From Arthrobacter sp. P2b (GTDB lineage Bacteria > Actinomycetota > Actinomycetes > Actinomycetales > Micrococcaceae): a stretch of 64,000 bases of DNA. The notes beneath the pieces are model-generated. The model ran no database searches and was not told the DNA's origin. It saw only the letters and a program-made list of their open reading frames with translations. Location of the stretch: NCBI RefSeq assembly GCF_900168295.1, contig NZ_FVZL01000001.1, forward strand, positions 520,134 to 584,133, given 5' to 3'. A program made the translations under genes and the position numbers. Positions 11,652 to 23,100 of this stretch are shown piece by piece; the stretch's first letter is position 1, and each line of letters begins with the position of its first letter.

Positions 11652-12857
11652 TTACTGACCCGCGACCCGGATGTCGCGGCCGGAGGCTACCTTGGCGGAC
11701 ATGCCCCACAGCTCGATGAAGCCCTTGGCCATCGACTGGTCAAAGGTGTCACCGGTGTCGTAGGTGGCCAGCGAGAAGTCGTACAGGGAGGTGTCGGAGC
11801 GGCGGCCGTTGACGATGGCCTGGCCACCGTGCAGGGTCATGCGGATGTCGCCGGAGACGTACTTCTGGGTGTCCTCGATGAAGGCGTCCAGGGAGCGCTT
11901 CAGGGGGGAGAACCACTGTCCGTCGTACACCAGCTCTGCCCAGCGCTGGCCAACGGTGGCCTTGAAGCGGGCCTGCTCGCGCTCGATGGTGATGTCCTCG
12001 AGGTGCTTGTGAGCCGTGATCAGTGCCATGGCGCCGGGGGCTTCGTAGATTTCGCGGGATTTGATGCCCACCAGGCGGTCCTCGACGACGTCGATGCGGC
12101 CAACGCCCTGGGCGCCGGCACGCCGGTTGAGTTCCTTGATGGCCTGCAGCGGGGTGACCCGGACGCCGTCGATCGCTACCGGCACGCCGGCTTCGAAGGA
12201 GATGGTGACCTCATCCGGTGCCGGCGGGAACTCCGGGGTGGCGGTGTAGTCGTAGATGTCCTTGGTGGGCGCGTTCCAGATGTCCTCAAGGTAGCCGGTT
12301 TCGACGGCGCGGCCCCAGACGTTCTGGTCGATCGAGTACGGGTTCTTCTTGGTGGTCTCGATGGGCAGTCCCTTTTCCTCGGCGAAGGCGATGGCCTTGT
12401 CGCGGGTCAGGGCGAGGTCGCGGACCGGTGCGATGCACTTCAGGTCCGGGCCGAGGGTCTGGATGCCGACCTCGAAGCGGACCTGGTCGTTGCCCTTGCC
12501 GGTGCAGCCGTGGGCAACGGTGGTGGCGCCGAACTCGCGGGCGGCCTTGACCAGGTGCTTCACGATCACGGGGCGGGAGATGGCGGAGACCAGCGGGTAG
12601 TGGCCCTGGTAGAGGGCGTTGGCCTTCAGGGTGGGGACGCAGTATTCGTTGGCGAACTCGTCGGAGGCGTCGGCCACGTAGGCTTCGACGGCGCCGCAGC
12701 CCAGGGCGCGCTGGCGGATGGTCTCGAGGGACTCGCCGCCCTGTCCGACGTCTACCGCCACGGCGATGACCTCAGCGCCGGTGGCTTCACCGATCCAGCC
12801 GATGGCTACGGACGTGTCCAGGCCGCCGGAATAGGCCAGCACAATGCGTTCAGTCAC
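11652..12857 (-). CDS. argG: Argininosuccinate synthase
   Basis: Joins citrulline and aspartate using ATP. It has 401 residues with the PP-loop SGGLDTS at 10-16 and the conserved [14 protein letters not shown]. The start is GTG at 12857, supported by the Shine-Dalgarno AAGGAG eight bases upstream. A 45-base gap separates it from argR, the only sizeable break in the tightly packed operon apart from that between argB and argJ. Confidence 0.97.
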   Translation of the reverse strand: MTERIVLAYSGGLDTSVAIGWIGEATGAEVIAVAVDVGQGGESLETIRQRALGCGAVEAYVADASDEFANEYCVPTLKANALYQGHYPLVSAISRPVIVKHLVKAAREFGATTVAHGCTGKGNDQVRFEVGIQTLGPDLKCIAPVRDLALTRDKAIAFAEEKGLPIETTKKNPYSIDQNVWGRAVETGYLEDIWNAPTKDIYDYTATPEFPPAPDEVTISFEAGVPVAIDGVRVTPLQAIKELNRRAGAQGVGRIDVVEDRLVGIKSREIYEAPGAMALITAHKHLEDITIEREQARFKATVGQRWAELVYDGQWFSPLKRSLDAFIEDTQKYVSGDIRMTLHGGQAIVNGRRSDTSLYDFSLATYDTGDTFDQSMAKGFIELWGMSAKVASGRDIRVAGQ

Positions 12858-12902
12858 TTTAAATGCTCCTTGTTGGGGGTTTGTTGGTTGTTGCCTTCAA
12901 GC

Positions 12903-13433
12903 TTATTGCCCGGCTTCCTCTGCCAGTTGCAGGAAGCGGGCGGCGAGGTCCGGACCTCCGAGCGGGTCCCGGGAGACCAGCAGGACCGTATCGTCCCCGG
13001 CGATGGTGCCCAGGATGGACGGCATCACCGAATGGTCGATGGCCAGGGCCAGGAAGTTGGCTGCACCGGGCGGGGTCCGGAGCACCACGATGTTGGCCGA
13101 AGCTTCGGCCGTCACCAGCAGTTCACTGCACAGCCGGGCGAGCCTTGCGTCCAGGATTTCCTGGCTGACGCCGCTCTTCGCGGCCCGCTCGCCCCCTTCG
13201 CCGGGGACTGCATACACCAGGACGCCCTCTTTCCCGCGGACGCGGACCGCTCCCAGTTCCACCAGGTCCCGCGACAGCGTTGCCTGGGTGACCTGCACGC
13301 CGTCGTCCGCCAGCAAAGCGGCCAGCTCGGCCTGGGAACGCACCGATTCACCCGTCAGGATGGCGGTGATGCGCGCCTGGCGGGCGGTTTTGGTGGCCGG
13401 GCTGGAGCCCGGCACCGACGGGCTGGTGGACAC
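12903..13433 (-). CDS. argR: Arginine repressor
   Basis: Hexameric, arginine-responsive repressor of the arg genes. It has 176 residues. An N-terminal winged HTH (about 18-75: ARQARITAIL...VTQATLSRDLVELG) precedes the C-terminal oligomerisation domain with the arginine-binding motif GTIAGDDT (about 141-148). It starts at GTG 13433 and overlaps the argF stop by 1 base, so its synthesis follows that of the enzymes it controls. Candidate operators lie upstream of argC. Confidence 0.95.
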   Translation of the reverse strand: MSTSPSVPGSSPATKTARQARITAILTGESVRSQAELAALLADDGVQVTQATLSRDLVELGAVRVRGKEGVLVYAVPGEGGERAAKSGVSQEILDARLARLCSELLVTAEASANIVVLRTPPGAANFLALAIDHSVMPSILGTIAGDDTVLLVSRDPLGGPDLAARFLQLAEEAGQ

Positions 13434-14467
13434 TAGAACGTGCTCTCCCCGGTGCCTTCAACGGGTGCAAGACCGTCGACGAATGCCAGGCCGGAGCGGT
13501 GCATCAGCCAGGCCATCAGCGCTTTCTGGGCGTGCAGGCGGTTTTCCGCCTCGTCCCACACGATGGACTGGGGGCCGTCAATGACCCCTGCCGAGATTTC
13601 GTAGCCGCGGTAGGCCGGCAGGCAGTGAAGCACGACGGCGTCTTCCGCAGCCTGTGCCATGGCCGCCTCGTCCACGGAGTACTCCCGGAACAGCTGCAGC
13701 CGGGCTTCCTTTTCCGCTTCCTGGCCCATGGACACCCAGGTGTCCGTGGCCACCACGTCGGCGCCCTTGAGCGCTTCTGCTGCATCCGTGGTGATCAGGA
13801 CCGAGCCGCCCGTCTGGGCGGCGCGTTCCTCGGCAGCGGCCACGATGTCCGCGGCGGGCAGGTACCCTTCGGGCCCGGCGATGCGGACGTGCATTCCAGC
13901 CGTGACCCCGGCCAGCAGGTAGGAGTTGGCCATGTTGTTGGCCGCATCGCCCAGGTAGCTCATGGTGAGGCCCTTGAGCTCGCCCTTGTGCTCCTTGACG
14001 GCCAGCAGGTCGGCCAGGAGCTGGCACGGGTGGTAGTCGTCGCACAGCGCATTGATGACGGGGACCTTCGAGTTTTCCGCCATGGCCACCAGGCCGGAGT
14101 GTGCACCGGTACGCCACACGATGGTGGAGACCATCCGTTCCAGGACCTTGGCGGTGTCCTCCACGGATTCCTTGTGGCCGATCTGCGCCTCGCCGGGGTT
14201 GATGATCAGGGCGTTGCCGCCCATGTCCGCGATGCCCGTGGCGAACGAGACGCGGGTGCGGGTGGAGGTCTTGTCGAAGATCACGGCTACGGTCTTGCGG
14301 CTGTTGCCCTCCGCCGCGAAGGGCTGGACGCTGTAGGGCGCCGCCTTCATGCGCGCGGCAAGCTCCAGGACCTCAGCCTGTTCTGCCGGGCTGAGGTCGG
14401 TGTCCTTGAGGAAGTGCCGGGTGGTGTTCTTCTCAGGGGCTGCGCTGGTGGAAACGGCAGAAGTCAC
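13433..14467 (-). CDS. argF: Ornithine carbamoyltransferase
   Basis: Makes citrulline from ornithine and carbamoyl phosphate. It has 344 residues. The carbamoyl-phosphate loop is STRTR at 68-72, HCLPAYRG lies near the C-terminus, and the ornithine-side signature is SMGQE. The first 18 residues or so are longer than in many homologues and vary. It overlaps argD by 4 bases. Confidence 0.97.
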   Translation of the reverse strand: MTSAVSTSAAPEKNTTRHFLKDTDLSPAEQAEVLELAARMKAAPYSVQPFAAEGNSRKTVAVIFDKTSTRTRVSFATGIADMGGNALIINPGEAQIGHKESVEDTAKVLERMVSTIVWRTGAHSGLVAMAENSKVPVINALCDDYHPCQLLADLLAVKEHKGELKGLTMSYLGDAANNMANSYLLAGVTAGMHVRIAGPEGYLPAADIVAAAEERAAQTGGSVLITTDAAEALKGADVVATDTWVSMGQEAEKEARLQLFREYSVDEAAMAQAAEDAVVLHCLPAYRGYEISAGVIDGPQSIVWDEAENRLHAQKALMAWLMHRSGLAFVDGLAPVEGTGESTF

Positions 14468-15750
14468 TGGGCGTCCTTAGCTTTCTGGAGGATTGCCGGG
14501 AAGGCGGCGAGGAAGGAGTCGGCCTGGGCCGTGGTGAGGACCAGCGGCGGTGCCAGGCGGATGGTGCGCGGTCCCGGGCTGTTGACAATGAAGCCGGCAT
14601 CCAGCCCGGCCTGCACCACGGCCGGCGCCACGTCGGCGTCAAGGTCGAAGCCGATCAGCAGGCCTTCGCCGCGGACCTCGGTGACGCCCGGGACGGCGGC
14701 CAGCGCGGAGCGGAGGTGCTCCCCCACCAGGCGCACGTTGTCCAGCACCTGCTGGTTTTCGATCGCGTGCAGCGTGGCGAGGGCCGCCGCGGTTGCCACG
14801 GGGTTCCCGCCAAAGGTGGTGCCGTGCTGGCCTGCGGACAGCAACGACGACGTCTGCCCGCCCATCGTGATCAGCGCGCCGATGGGGAAGCCGCCGCCCA
14901 GGCCCTTGGCCAGGGTGATGGCGTCCGGGACAATTCCGGCGTCCTCGCTGGCGAGCCACTTGCCGGTCCGGCCGATGCCGGTCTGGACCTCGTCCAGGAT
15001 CAGCAGCGCGCCCGCCTTGGTGGTGGCATCCCGGGCTGCCTGCAGGTAGCCCGGCGGAAGGGGGCGGACTCCGGCTTCACCCTGGATGGGCTCCAGGAAA
15101 ACGGCTGCCACCGTTTCGTCGACGGCGGCTTCCAGCGCAGCAATGTCGCCGAACGGAATGTGGACCACGCCGCCGGGCAGCGGCTCGAACGGCGTCCGGT
15201 ACGCTTCCTTGGCGGTGAGGGCCAGCGCTCCCATGGTGCGCCCGTGGAAGGCCCCCTCCAGTGCCACGATTTTTGTCCGCGTGGGCGTGCCACTCGCGGC
15301 TGCACCGGAGTTGCGGCGGGCGAGCTTGAACGCGGCCTCGTTGGCCTCGGTGCCGGAGTTGGTGAAGAACACCTTGGACCCGGCCGGCGCGTGTGCCAGC
15401 ACCAGGAGCTTCTCGGCCAGCGCGATCTGGGTGGGGCTGGTGAAGAAGTTGGAGACGTGCCCCAGCGTGGCCAGTTGGCTGGCGATAACCGAGGTGACGA
15501 ACGGGTGGGCGTGGCCCAGCGCGTTGACGGCGATGCCGCCCAGCAGGTCCAGGTATTCCTTCCCGTCGGCGTCCCAGACCAGGCAGCCGGCACCCCGGAC
15601 CAGGACGCGCTGCGGGGTGCCGAAGACGCCCATCAGGGAGGTGGAGTAGCGGGCCAGCCACTCCGACCCTGCGTGGCCGCTGGTTTCCACCAGTTCGGTC
15701 AACGGGGTTTCGGCCAGCTCAGCCACCGTGGCCTTCTGATTCTGGTTCAT
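14464..15750 (-). CDS. argD: Acetylornithine aminotransferase
   Basis: PLP enzyme that aminates N-acetylglutamate semialdehyde to N-acetylornithine. It has 428 residues in fold-type I class III. The pattern [16 protein letters not shown] is followed by [17 protein letters not shown], which carries the Schiff-base Lys. [18 protein letters not shown] marks the phosphate-binding region. It overlaps argB by 4 bases. In other bacteria such enzymes also work on succinyl-diaminopimelate; this is not testable here. Confidence 0.96.
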   Translation of the reverse strand: MNQNQKATVAELAETPLTELVETSGHAGSEWLARYSTSLMGVFGTPQRVLVRGAGCLVWDADGKEYLDLLGGIAVNALGHAHPFVTSVIASQLATLGHVSNFFTSPTQIALAEKLLVLAHAPAGSKVFFTNSGTEANEAAFKLARRNSGAAASGTPTRTKIVALEGAFHGRTMGALALTAKEAYRTPFEPLPGGVVHIPFGDIAALEAAVDETVAAVFLEPIQGEAGVRPLPPGYLQAARDATTKAGALLILDEVQTGIGRTGKWLASEDAGIVPDAITLAKGLGGGFPIGALITMGGQTSSLLSAGQHGTTFGGNPVATAAALATLHAIENQQVLDNVRLVGEHLRSALAAVPGVTEVRGEGLLIGFDLDADVAPAVVQAGLDAGFIVNSPGPRTIRLAPPLVLTTAQADSFLAAFPAILQKAKDAQ

Positions 15751-16706
15751 GCGTTGGTCTCCTCGTCCGGAACCACCTGGGTACCGATTCCCGCGGTCGT
15801 GAAAGTTTCAAGAAGCATGGAGTGCGGCAGGCGGCCGTCCACGATGTGCGCCCGTTCCACTCCCTCGTCAATGGCCTTAAGGCACGCTGCCATTTTGGGG
15901 ATCATGCCTGATTCGAGTTTCGGCAGCATTCCCCGCAGCTCGGTGGCCGTGATGGAGGAGATCAGCGAGGACTTGTCCGGCCAGTTGGCATAGAGTCCCT
16001 CGACGTCAGTCAGGATCACCAGCTTGGACGCACCCAGCGCGGAGGCTACGGCAGCGGCGGCGGTATCGGCGTTGACGTTCAGCACCTGGCCGGTGGGCTG
16101 GAACCTGGCGGCACCGGGGACGCCGTCGCCGCCGTCGACAATTTCCGGGGCCACGGTGGAGATCACGGGGATGCGCCCGGCGTCGAGAATGTCCTTGATC
16201 CCGGCGGGGTCGACGCCGACCACCTCGCCCACCAGTCCAAGGTCCACTTCTTCGCCATCCACCACTGTCCCGGTGCGGACGGCGCGCAGCAGGCCGCCGT
16301 CCTCCCCGGACATGCCGACGGCGTAGGGCCCGTGGGAGTTGATAAGCCCCACCAGTTCCCGTCCCACCTGTCCGGTGAGCACCATGCGGACCACGTCCAT
16401 GGCTTCAGGGGTGGTGACGCGGAGTCCGCCCTTGAATTCGGATTCGATGCCAAGCCGGCCGAGCATGGAGTTGATCTGCGGCCCGCCGCCGTGGACCACC
16501 ACGGGGTGGATCCCCACGTGGTGGAGGAACACGATGTCCTCGGCGAAGGCGCGGCGCAGGTCATCGTTGACCATGGCGTTGCCGCCGTACTTGATCACCA
16601 TGGTGGTGCCGGCAAAGCGCTGGATCCAGGGCAGGGCCTCGATCAACGTTCCGGCCTTTGCCTGAGCGTCGGACATGCTGGTGGTCTCGCGCGTCTGGGT
16701 GTTCAT
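15747..16706 (-). CDS. argB: Acetylglutamate kinase
   Basis: Phosphorylates N-acetylglutamate, usually the arginine-inhibited step. It has 319 residues of the amino-acid kinase fold: IKYGGNAM near the start, [10 protein letters not shown] for substrate binding and [16 protein letters not shown] for ATP binding. A second ATG lies at 16673 (MSDAQAKAG). The start at 16706 gives an extra 11 residues and I cannot settle between them. Confidence 0.96.
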   Translation of the reverse strand: MNTQTRETTSMSDAQAKAGTLIEALPWIQRFAGTTMVIKYGGNAMVNDDLRRAFAEDIVFLHHVGIHPVVVHGGGPQINSMLGRLGIESEFKGGLRVTTPEAMDVVRMVLTGQVGRELVGLINSHGPYAVGMSGEDGGLLRAVRTGTVVDGEEVDLGLVGEVVGVDPAGIKDILDAGRIPVISTVAPEIVDGGDGVPGAARFQPTGQVLNVNADTAAAAVASALGASKLVILTDVEGLYANWPDKSSLISSITATELRGMLPKLESGMIPKMAACLKAIDEGVERAHIVDGRLPHSMLLETFTTAGIGTQVVPDEETNA

Positions 16707-16747
16707 GCTGTCGCTTCCGCAGGGGTTCCGGTGATGGGCCAGTGCAC

Positions 16748-17914
16748 CTAGCTGGAGTAGGCGCTGTTCTCGTGCACGTAGTCGTGGGTGAGGTCATTCG
16801 TCCAGATCGTGGCTTCGGCGTCGCCGGCCTGCAGGTCGATCTCCACCAGGACTTCGCGCGGCTCAAGGTCCACCAGGCCGCGGTCGTCGCCGATGCTGCC
16901 GTTGCGGCAGATCTGGATGCCGTTCATGGCCACGTTGAGCTGGTCCGGCTCGAATGCGGCGTCGGTGGTACCCACCGCGGAAAGCACGCGGCCCCAGTTG
17001 GGGTCCTTGCCGAAGATCGCGGCCTTGAAGAGGTTGGACCTGGCAACAGAACGGCTCACCGTCTCAGCGTCCGCTTCGCTGGCCGCGTTGAACGTCCGGA
17101 TGGCGATATCGTGGCTGGCACCTTCGGCGTCGGCGATGAGCTTCCGCGCCAGCTCGGCGCAGACCTGTGTGAGGCCTGCGGTGAAAGCCTCGGCAGAGGG
17201 CACGGCCCCGGAGGCGCCGGAGGCCAGCAGGACCACGGTGTCGTTGGTGGACATGCAACCGTCCGAGTCGGCCCGGTCGAAGGTGACGCGGGTGGCGTCG
17301 CGGAGGACGACGTCGAGCAGTTCCGGCTCCACCCCCGCGTCCGTGGTGAGTACGACGAGCATGGTGGCGAGGCCGGGTGCAAGCATGCCGGCCCCCTTGG
17401 CGATGCCGCCGATGGTGAACTCCTGGCCGTCGGAGTCCGTGCCGATGAACAGCGCGGACTTGGGGACCGAGTCGGTGGTCATGATGGCGGTGCCGGCAGC
17501 CGGGCCGCCGTCGGTGCTGAGGGCCGCGGCGGCAGCCTCCACGCCGGGAAGGATCTTGTCCATGGGAAGCTGCTCGCCGATCAGGCCCGTGGAGCAGACA
17601 AAGACGTCGGTGGCGGAAATGCCCAGCACTTCTGCCACCTTTTCGGCCGTGCTGTGCGTGTTCTGGAAGCCGGTGGGCCCGGTGCAGGCGTTCGCGCCGC
17701 CGGAGTTGAGGACCACGGCGTCCACCCGGCCATCGGAGACCACCTGGCGGGACCAGTGGACGGGCGCTGCGGCCACCCGGTTGCTGGTGAACACGGCGGC
17801 AGCGGCCTTCTCGGGCCCGTCGTTGACCACCAGGGCCAGGTCGGGCTTGCCGGAAGCCTTCAGTCCGGCGGTGACGCCGGCGGCCCGGAATCCCTGGGGT
17901 GCGGTGATGGTCAC
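16748..17914 (-). CDS. argJ: Glutamate N-acetyltransferase / amino-acid acetyltransferase
   Basis: Recycles the acetyl group from N-acetylornithine to glutamate, making the pathway cyclic. It has 388 residues. The self-cleavage site is within [15 protein letters not shown]: the family cuts before the Thr of ATML, giving alpha and beta chains. The usual PNMA here reads PGLA. The C-terminal EYTTD-type end reads [19 protein letters not shown] at 17914 is chosen because homology starts at [12 protein letters not shown] and it overlaps the argC stop (GTGA). Confidence 0.95.
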   Translation of the reverse strand: MTITAPQGFRAAGVTAGLKASGKPDLALVVNDGPEKAAAAVFTSNRVAAAPVHWSRQVVSDGRVDAVVLNSGGANACTGPTGFQNTHSTAEKVAEVLGISATDVFVCSTGLIGEQLPMDKILPGVEAAAAALSTDGGPAAGTAIMTTDSVPKSALFIGTDSDGQEFTIGGIAKGAGMLAPGLATMLVVLTTDAGVEPELLDVVLRDATRVTFDRADSDGCMSTNDTVVLLASGASGAVPSAEAFTAGLTQVCAELARKLIADAEGASHDIAIRTFNAASEADAETVSRSVARSNLFKAAIFGKDPNWGRVLSAVGTTDAAFEPDQLNVAMNGIQICRNGSIGDDRGLVDLEPREVLVEIDLQAGDAEATIWTNDLTHDYVHENSAYSS

Positions 17915-18942
17915 GGGGCTACTCCCTGCAGGTTGAGGCCGGCGGTTTCCTGCAGGCCGAGTGCGATGTTCATGGATTGGACGGCGCCGCCGGCCGTTCC
18001 CTTGGTGAGGTTGTCGATGACGCAGGTGACGATCACGCGGCCGGTGTGGGCGTCGAAGGCCAGCTGCATCGCGGCATGGTTGGATCCCTGCACGGACTTG
18101 GTGGTGGGCCACTGGCCCTCGGAAAGGACGTGCACGAACGGTTCGTCGTCGTACGCGTCGGTCCAGGCCTGCCGCAACTGCGCTGCCGTGGTACCGGCTT
18201 TAACGCGGGCTGTTGCGGTGGTAAGGATGCCGCGGCTCATGGGGGCCAGCGTGGGGGTAAAGGATACGGTCACCCGCCCACCTGCAGCATTGGACAGGCC
18301 CTGTTCGATCTCGGGAGTATGGCGGTGCCCGCCACCCACGCCGTAGGGGCTCATGGAACCCATGACTTCGGAACCGATCAGGTTTACCTTGGCTGCCTTG
18401 CCGGCACCCGAGGTGCCGGACGCGGAAACGATGACGACGTCGTCGGGCTCCAAAAGGTGGGCCGCGAACCCGGGCGTCAGGGCCAGCAGGGCCGACGTCG
18501 GGTAGCAGCCGGGAACGGCGATGCGGGTGGCGCCCTTAAGCGCCTCGCGCTGGCCGGGAAGCTCCGGGAGTCCGTAGGGCCACGTTCCGGCGTGCGCGGA
18601 GCCGTAGAACTTTTCCCACGCTGCGGGGTCCTCCAGGCGGTGGTCGGCGCCGGCGTCGATCACCACCGTCCCTTCGGGCAGGCGTGCGGCGATCTCGGCC
18701 GAGGCACCGTGCGGCAGGGCCAGAAAGACCACGTCATGCCCTGACAGGTTCTCCACCGTGGTGTCTTCGAGGATGCGGCTGGCAAGTCCGTGCAGGTGGG
18801 GCTGCAGTTCGCCGAGCCGGGAGCCGGCGTTGCTGTGGGCCGTGATGGCGCCAATGGTGACGTCCGGATGGCCAGCCAGGAGGCGGAGGACCTCTCCCCC
18901 GGCGTAGCCGCTGGCGCCCGACACTGCAACAGAAATAGTCAT
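17911..18942 (-). CDS. argC: N-acetyl-gamma-glutamyl-phosphate reductase
   Basis: NADPH-dependent reduction of acetylglutamyl phosphate. It has 343 residues. The dinucleotide motif GASGYAGGE is at 8-16 and the active-site Cys lies in [13 protein letters not shown]. It is the first gene of the arg operon. ATG at 18942 ([15 protein letters not shown]) fits homology. A -10-like TATAGT ends seven bases before this ATG, so the message may be leaderless. Confidence 0.96.
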   Translation of the reverse strand: MTISVAVSGASGYAGGEVLRLLAGHPDVTIGAITAHSNAGSRLGELQPHLHGLASRILEDTTVENLSGHDVVFLALPHGASAEIAARLPEGTVVIDAGADHRLEDPAAWEKFYGSAHAGTWPYGLPELPGQREALKGATRIAVPGCYPTSALLALTPGFAAHLLEPDDVVIVSASGTSGAGKAAKVNLIGSEVMGSMSPYGVGGGHRHTPEIEQGLSNAAGGRVTVSFTPTLAPMSRGILTTATARVKAGTTAAQLRQAWTDAYDDEPFVHVLSEGQWPTTKSVQGSNHAAMQLAFDAHTGRVIVTCVIDNLTKGTAGGAVQSMNIALGLQETAGLNLQGVAP

Positions 18943-18949
18943 GATCTCG

Positions 18950-18991
18950 ACTATACAGCAATAGTTATGCATAGGGGCCGATATTTATGCA
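18950..18991 (-). promoter_or_regulatory. argC promoter with candidate ARG boxes
   Basis: On the minus strand a -10-like TATAGT (18955-18950) sits just before argC. On the plus strand the heptamer TTATGCA occurs at 18965-18971 and again at 18985-18991, exactly 20 bases apart, two helical turns. Actinobacterial ARG boxes contain TATGCA-type half-sites, so these are likely ArgR operators. The outward gene at 19075 could also feel them. Confidence 0.5.
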
Positions 18992-19074
18992 CGGCTTGTC
19001 GGCTGAGGGACAAGTGTCCCTAGGATGGTTCCGGCAGCCGGGGCCGGAAAAGCCGGGCCCGGGGAAGGAGAGCA

Positions 19075-20040
19075 ATGACGCATGCAATCGTCGCACGGCA
19101 GGCAGGCGGCCCGGAAGTCCTTGAGTATGCGGATGTTGAGCGGCCCGTCCCTGGTCCGGGCCAGCTGCTGGTGAAGGTGGCAGCGGTGGGAGTCAATTTC
19201 ATCGAGACCTACCAGCGGGGCGGCATGTACCAGGTGCCTTTCCCTTTCACGCCCGGATCAGAAGCCGCGGGCACGGTCGAGGAGGTGGGCGAGGGGGTCG
19301 AATCCTTCACCATAGGCAGCCGGGTGGCCACGGCGGAAGGCTCGCGGTGTTATGCCGGATACACCCTGATCGACGAAGCCAAAGCCCTCCCGGTGCCGGA
19401 CGGGGTGGATGACCTCACCGCCGCAGCACTGCCGCTCCAGGGCATGACTGCCCACTACCTGATCAACTCCTCCTTCAGGGTGGAGCCCGGACACACGGTG
19501 CTGACGCACGCGGGCGCCGGCGGCGTGGGCCTGCTGCTGACCCAACTGCTGAAGGAAAGGGGCGCCCGGGTCATCACCACTGTTTCCTCCGACGCCAAGG
19601 CAGAACTTGCCCGGGCTGCCGGGGCGGACCATGTGCTTCGGTACGACGGATTTCCCCACCACGTCCGTGAGCTGACCAACGGGCAAGGCGTTGATGTGGT
19701 GTACGACGGCGTTGGCCGCAACACCTTCGACGGTTCCCTGTCCTGCCTGCGGACGCGCGGAATGCTGGTCCTGTTCGGGGCCGCTTCAGGAGCGGTTCCC
19801 CCGGTGGATCCGCAACGCCTCAACGCCGGCGGATCGCTGACGCTGACCCGGCCGACCCTGGGCCACTTCCTGCTCAACCAGCAGGAGCGGCGCTGGCGGT
19901 CCGGGGAGATCTTCGCCGCCGCAGCCAATGGAAGTTTGAAGGTCCGCATCGGTGCCCGCTACCCGTTGTCCCAGGCCGCCCAGGCGCACCGCGACCTGGA
20001 AGCACGGAACACCACCGGCAAAGTGATCCTGATCCCGTAG
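19075..20040 (+). CDS. Quinone oxidoreductase (zeta-crystallin family, NADPH)
   Basis: A 321-residue zinc-free medium-chain dehydrogenase/reductase. The N-terminal GroES-like fold (PVPGPGQLLVKVAAVGVNFIET) is followed by a Rossmann domain with HAGAGGVGLLLTQL and VVYDGVGRNTFDGSL. It lacks the zinc cysteines of alcohol dehydrogenases. This type reduces quinones by one or two electrons and limits redox stress. Shine-Dalgarno GGAAGGAGAGCA precedes the ATG. It stands divergent from argC and shows no functional tie to the synthetase gene that follows after 57 (ATG) or 111 (GTG) bases. Confidence 0.9.
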   Translation: MTHAIVARQAGGPEVLEYADVERPVPGPGQLLVKVAAVGVNFIETYQRGGMYQVPFPFTPGSEAAGTVEEVGEGVESFTIGSRVATAEGSRCYAGYTLIDEAKALPVPDGVDDLTAAALPLQGMTAHYLINSSFRVEPGHTVLTHAGAGGVGLLLTQLLKERGARVITTVSSDAKAELARAAGADHVLRYDGFPHHVRELTNGQGVDVVYDGVGRNTFDGSLSCLRTRGMLVLFGAASGAVPPVDPQRLNAGGSLTLTRPTLGHFLLNQQERRWRSGEIFAAAANGSLKVRIGARYPLSQAAQAHRDLEARNTTGKVILIP

Positions 20041-20058
20041 TGGCTGCCGCCACAGAAA

Positions 20059-20131
20059 AGATGAACAAAAGGTGAACGCAAGGCCTGCAGGAATGGAATG
20101 TTCGGTCATCCGGGACATCTTCTGTTCATCT
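20059..20131. promoter_or_regulatory. Inverted repeat around the synthetase 5' end
   Basis: Nine-base arms agatgaaca (20059-20067) and tgttcatct (20123-20131) flank the region where the synthetase gene begins. They span one possible ATG start (20098) and end 20 bases before the other (GTG 20152). The arms are far apart, so this may be a looped operator, a leader RNA fold or chance. Confidence 0.25.
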
Positions 20132-20151
20132 GGCACGGGCAGAATGCCGGA

Positions 20152-23100
20152 GTGACTCAGCAGCAGGTCCCCCTTGAGGACGTCCGTCCCTCCCGTGACG
20201 TCCCGCCCGGCGGACAGCCCTCAGGGGAAGCCCCAAGGTACGCTCCCCAGCTGCCCGGGTCCCTGGCTGCGCCCCCGGAGCGGACCCTCATCGACATCCT
20301 GCGGGACACTGCAGCCCGGCATCCCGACGCTTCAGCCCTGGACGACGGCCACCGCTCGCTCAGCTACTCCCAGTTGATGGGAGAAGTCCGGGCTGCGGCC
20401 AGGCGGCTGCACCAGGCAGGCCTGGGTGCCGGCGACAGAATCGGCGTGCGGATTCCGTCCGGCACCAACGAACTCTACGTTTCCATTCTCGCGGTGCTCC
20501 TGGTGGGGGCGGCCTACGTTCCCGTCGACGCGGACGATCCCGACGAACGTGCGCGGCTGGTCTTCGGCGAGGCCCGGGTGGCGGGCGTCCTGGAAGCCGG
20601 CGGCCTACTCCAGGAATCCCCCCTGGGCGGTCCCGCCCGCACAGTTCCTTTTGCCGGTGCCCGCCCGCCTGTTCCTGACGATGACGCCTGGGTCATCTTT
20701 ACGTCGGGCTCCACCGGCACCCCGAAGGGCGTGGCCGTCAGCCACCGGTCAGCAGCAGCCTTTGTGGATGCCGAAGCGCGGATCTTCCTCCAGGATGAAC
20801 CGCTGGGACCGCAGGACCGGGTCCTGGCCGGCCTTTCGGTGGCATTCGACGCCTCCTGCGAGGAGATGTGGCTGGCGTGGCGGCACGGGGCCTGCCTGGT
20901 CCCGGCCCCGCGGGCGCTGGTGCGGACCGGCATGGACCTGGGCCCGTGGCTTATCAACCACGGAATCACCGCCGTCTCCACAGTCCCCACGCTTGCAGCG
21001 CTGTGGCCCGCCGAGGCGCTGGAGAACGTCCGCCTGCTGATCTTCGGCGGCGAAGCGTGTCCGCCTGAGCTGGCTACGCGCCTGGCCGTGGCCGGGCGGG
21101 AGGTCTGGAACACGTACGGCCCCACGGAAGCAACCGTGGTGGCGTGCGCGGCGCCTCTGGGCGGGCCGGGCCCCGTGCGGATAGGCCTGCCGCTGGACGG
21201 CTGGGACCTGACCGTGGTTGACGGAAACGGCGTGCCGGTGGCCGAGGGCGAGGTGGGTGAGCTGATCATCGGCGGAGTGGGCCTGGCCCGCTACCTGGAC
21301 CCGGCCAAGGACGCGGAAAAATATGCACCGATGCCGGGGCTGGGCTGGTCGCGTGCCTACCGGTCAGGAGACCTGGTGCGTTATGAGCAGGCGGGCCTGA
21401 TTTTCCAGGGCCGGGCGGACGAACAGGTGAAGCTGGGCGGGCGCAGGATTGAGCTTGGCGAAATTGACGCGGCCCTGCAGTCACTCCCGCAGGTGGCCGG
21501 AGCTGCCGCGGCAGTCCAGACGACGGCGGCCGGCAACCAGATCCTGGTGGGCTACCTCGCGCCCGTCGCCGGGCAGGACCTTGACCTGGCCGCTGCCCGG
21601 GACCAGCTCTCGGCCAGCCTGCCCGCCGCGCTGGTCCCCCTGCTCACCCTGGTGGACTCGCTGCCCACGAAGACCAGCGGGAAAGTGAACCGGCATGCCC
21701 TGCCCTGGCCCCTTGCCGGGGCCGGCGCAGCCGAGGCCGATGCGGCATCGCTGAACCTGCCCGACGATGCCGCCTGGATCGTGGAGCAGTGGAGCGCAGT
21801 CCTGGGCAGCCCGGTCACGTCCCTTGACGCCGATTTCTTCGCCTATGGGGGAGGATCATTGTCGGCGGCCCAGCTCGTGTCCGCCCTGCGCGTCCGCTAC
21901 CCCACCGTCACCGTGGCCGACATTTACGCGACGCCCCGGGCGGGTGCCCTGATCGAGGTGGCACGGCAGTCCCGGCCGGAGGGAGACACAGGCCCGGCTC
22001 CCGAGCGTGCAGTACGGCCAACGGCCCGCAAGTCGCAGGTCTTCCAAACCCTGATGGGCGTTCCGCTGCACGTCCTGGTGGGCATGCGGTGGCTGACGTA
22101 CGTCATGGCCATCAACAACGTGCTCGCCGTGCTGGCGGGCTTCTCCGCTGCCCCCACCGTTTCGTGGTGGTGGGTGGGCGCCTCCTGGCTGGTGTTTGTG
22201 AGCCCGGCCGGGCGGATGATGATTTCTGTCGGTTCGGCCAGGTACCTGCTGCGCGGCGTCAAGCCCGGAACATACCCGCGCTCCGGGAAGGTCCACCTGC
22301 GCCTCTGGCTCGCCGAACAAATCCAGGACCTGGCCGGCGCCATCAGCCTCGCCAGCGCACCCTGGGTCCCCCATTACGCCAGGGCACTGGGCGCGAAAAT
22401 CGGCAAGGACGTCCAGCTCCACTCGCTGCCGCCCGTCACCGGGCTGCTGTCGCTGGGCAACGGAGCCAACGTGGAACCGGAGGTTGACCTCTCCGGCTGG
22501 TGGATCGACGGCGACAACGTCCACATTGGTGCCATCCGCATCGGATCCGGGGCCACGGTGGGGGCCCGCAGCACCCTGATGCCCGGCGCCTCCGTGGGAG
22601 CTGGCGCCCAGGTGGAGGCCGGATCCGCAGTACTGGGCAAGGTCAAGGCGGGCCAGCTGGTAGCCGGCTCCCCCGCCCGGCGGCAGGGCAAGGCAAAACA
22701 TGCGGTGCCCGATGCCCCGGCCCCGGGCCCCTTCGCGGCGAGGCTGTGGTTTGCCGGCTTCGCCGCGGCCTCGGCAGCCCTGGCGGTGATCCCTTATTTG
22801 TCGGCGGCCGCAGCGCTCTGGGTGGCTTTCCTCTTCATCCAGGGCAGCGCCTCGCTGTCGGCTGCCCTGCCGCAGCTGCTGCTGGCCCTTCCACTGGCCT
22901 CCCTGGCATGGTTCCTCACCAATGCCCTGCTGATCCTGGCCGTCACGCGTCTGCTCAGCATCGGCCTTACCGAGGGGTATCACCGGGTGCGCAGCCGCGT
23001 CGGCTGGCAGGTCTGGGCCACGGAGCGCGTCCTGGACCTTGCCCGGGACCTGCTGTTTCCCATCTACGCGAGCCTTTTCACGCCCGTGTGGCTCCGGCTG

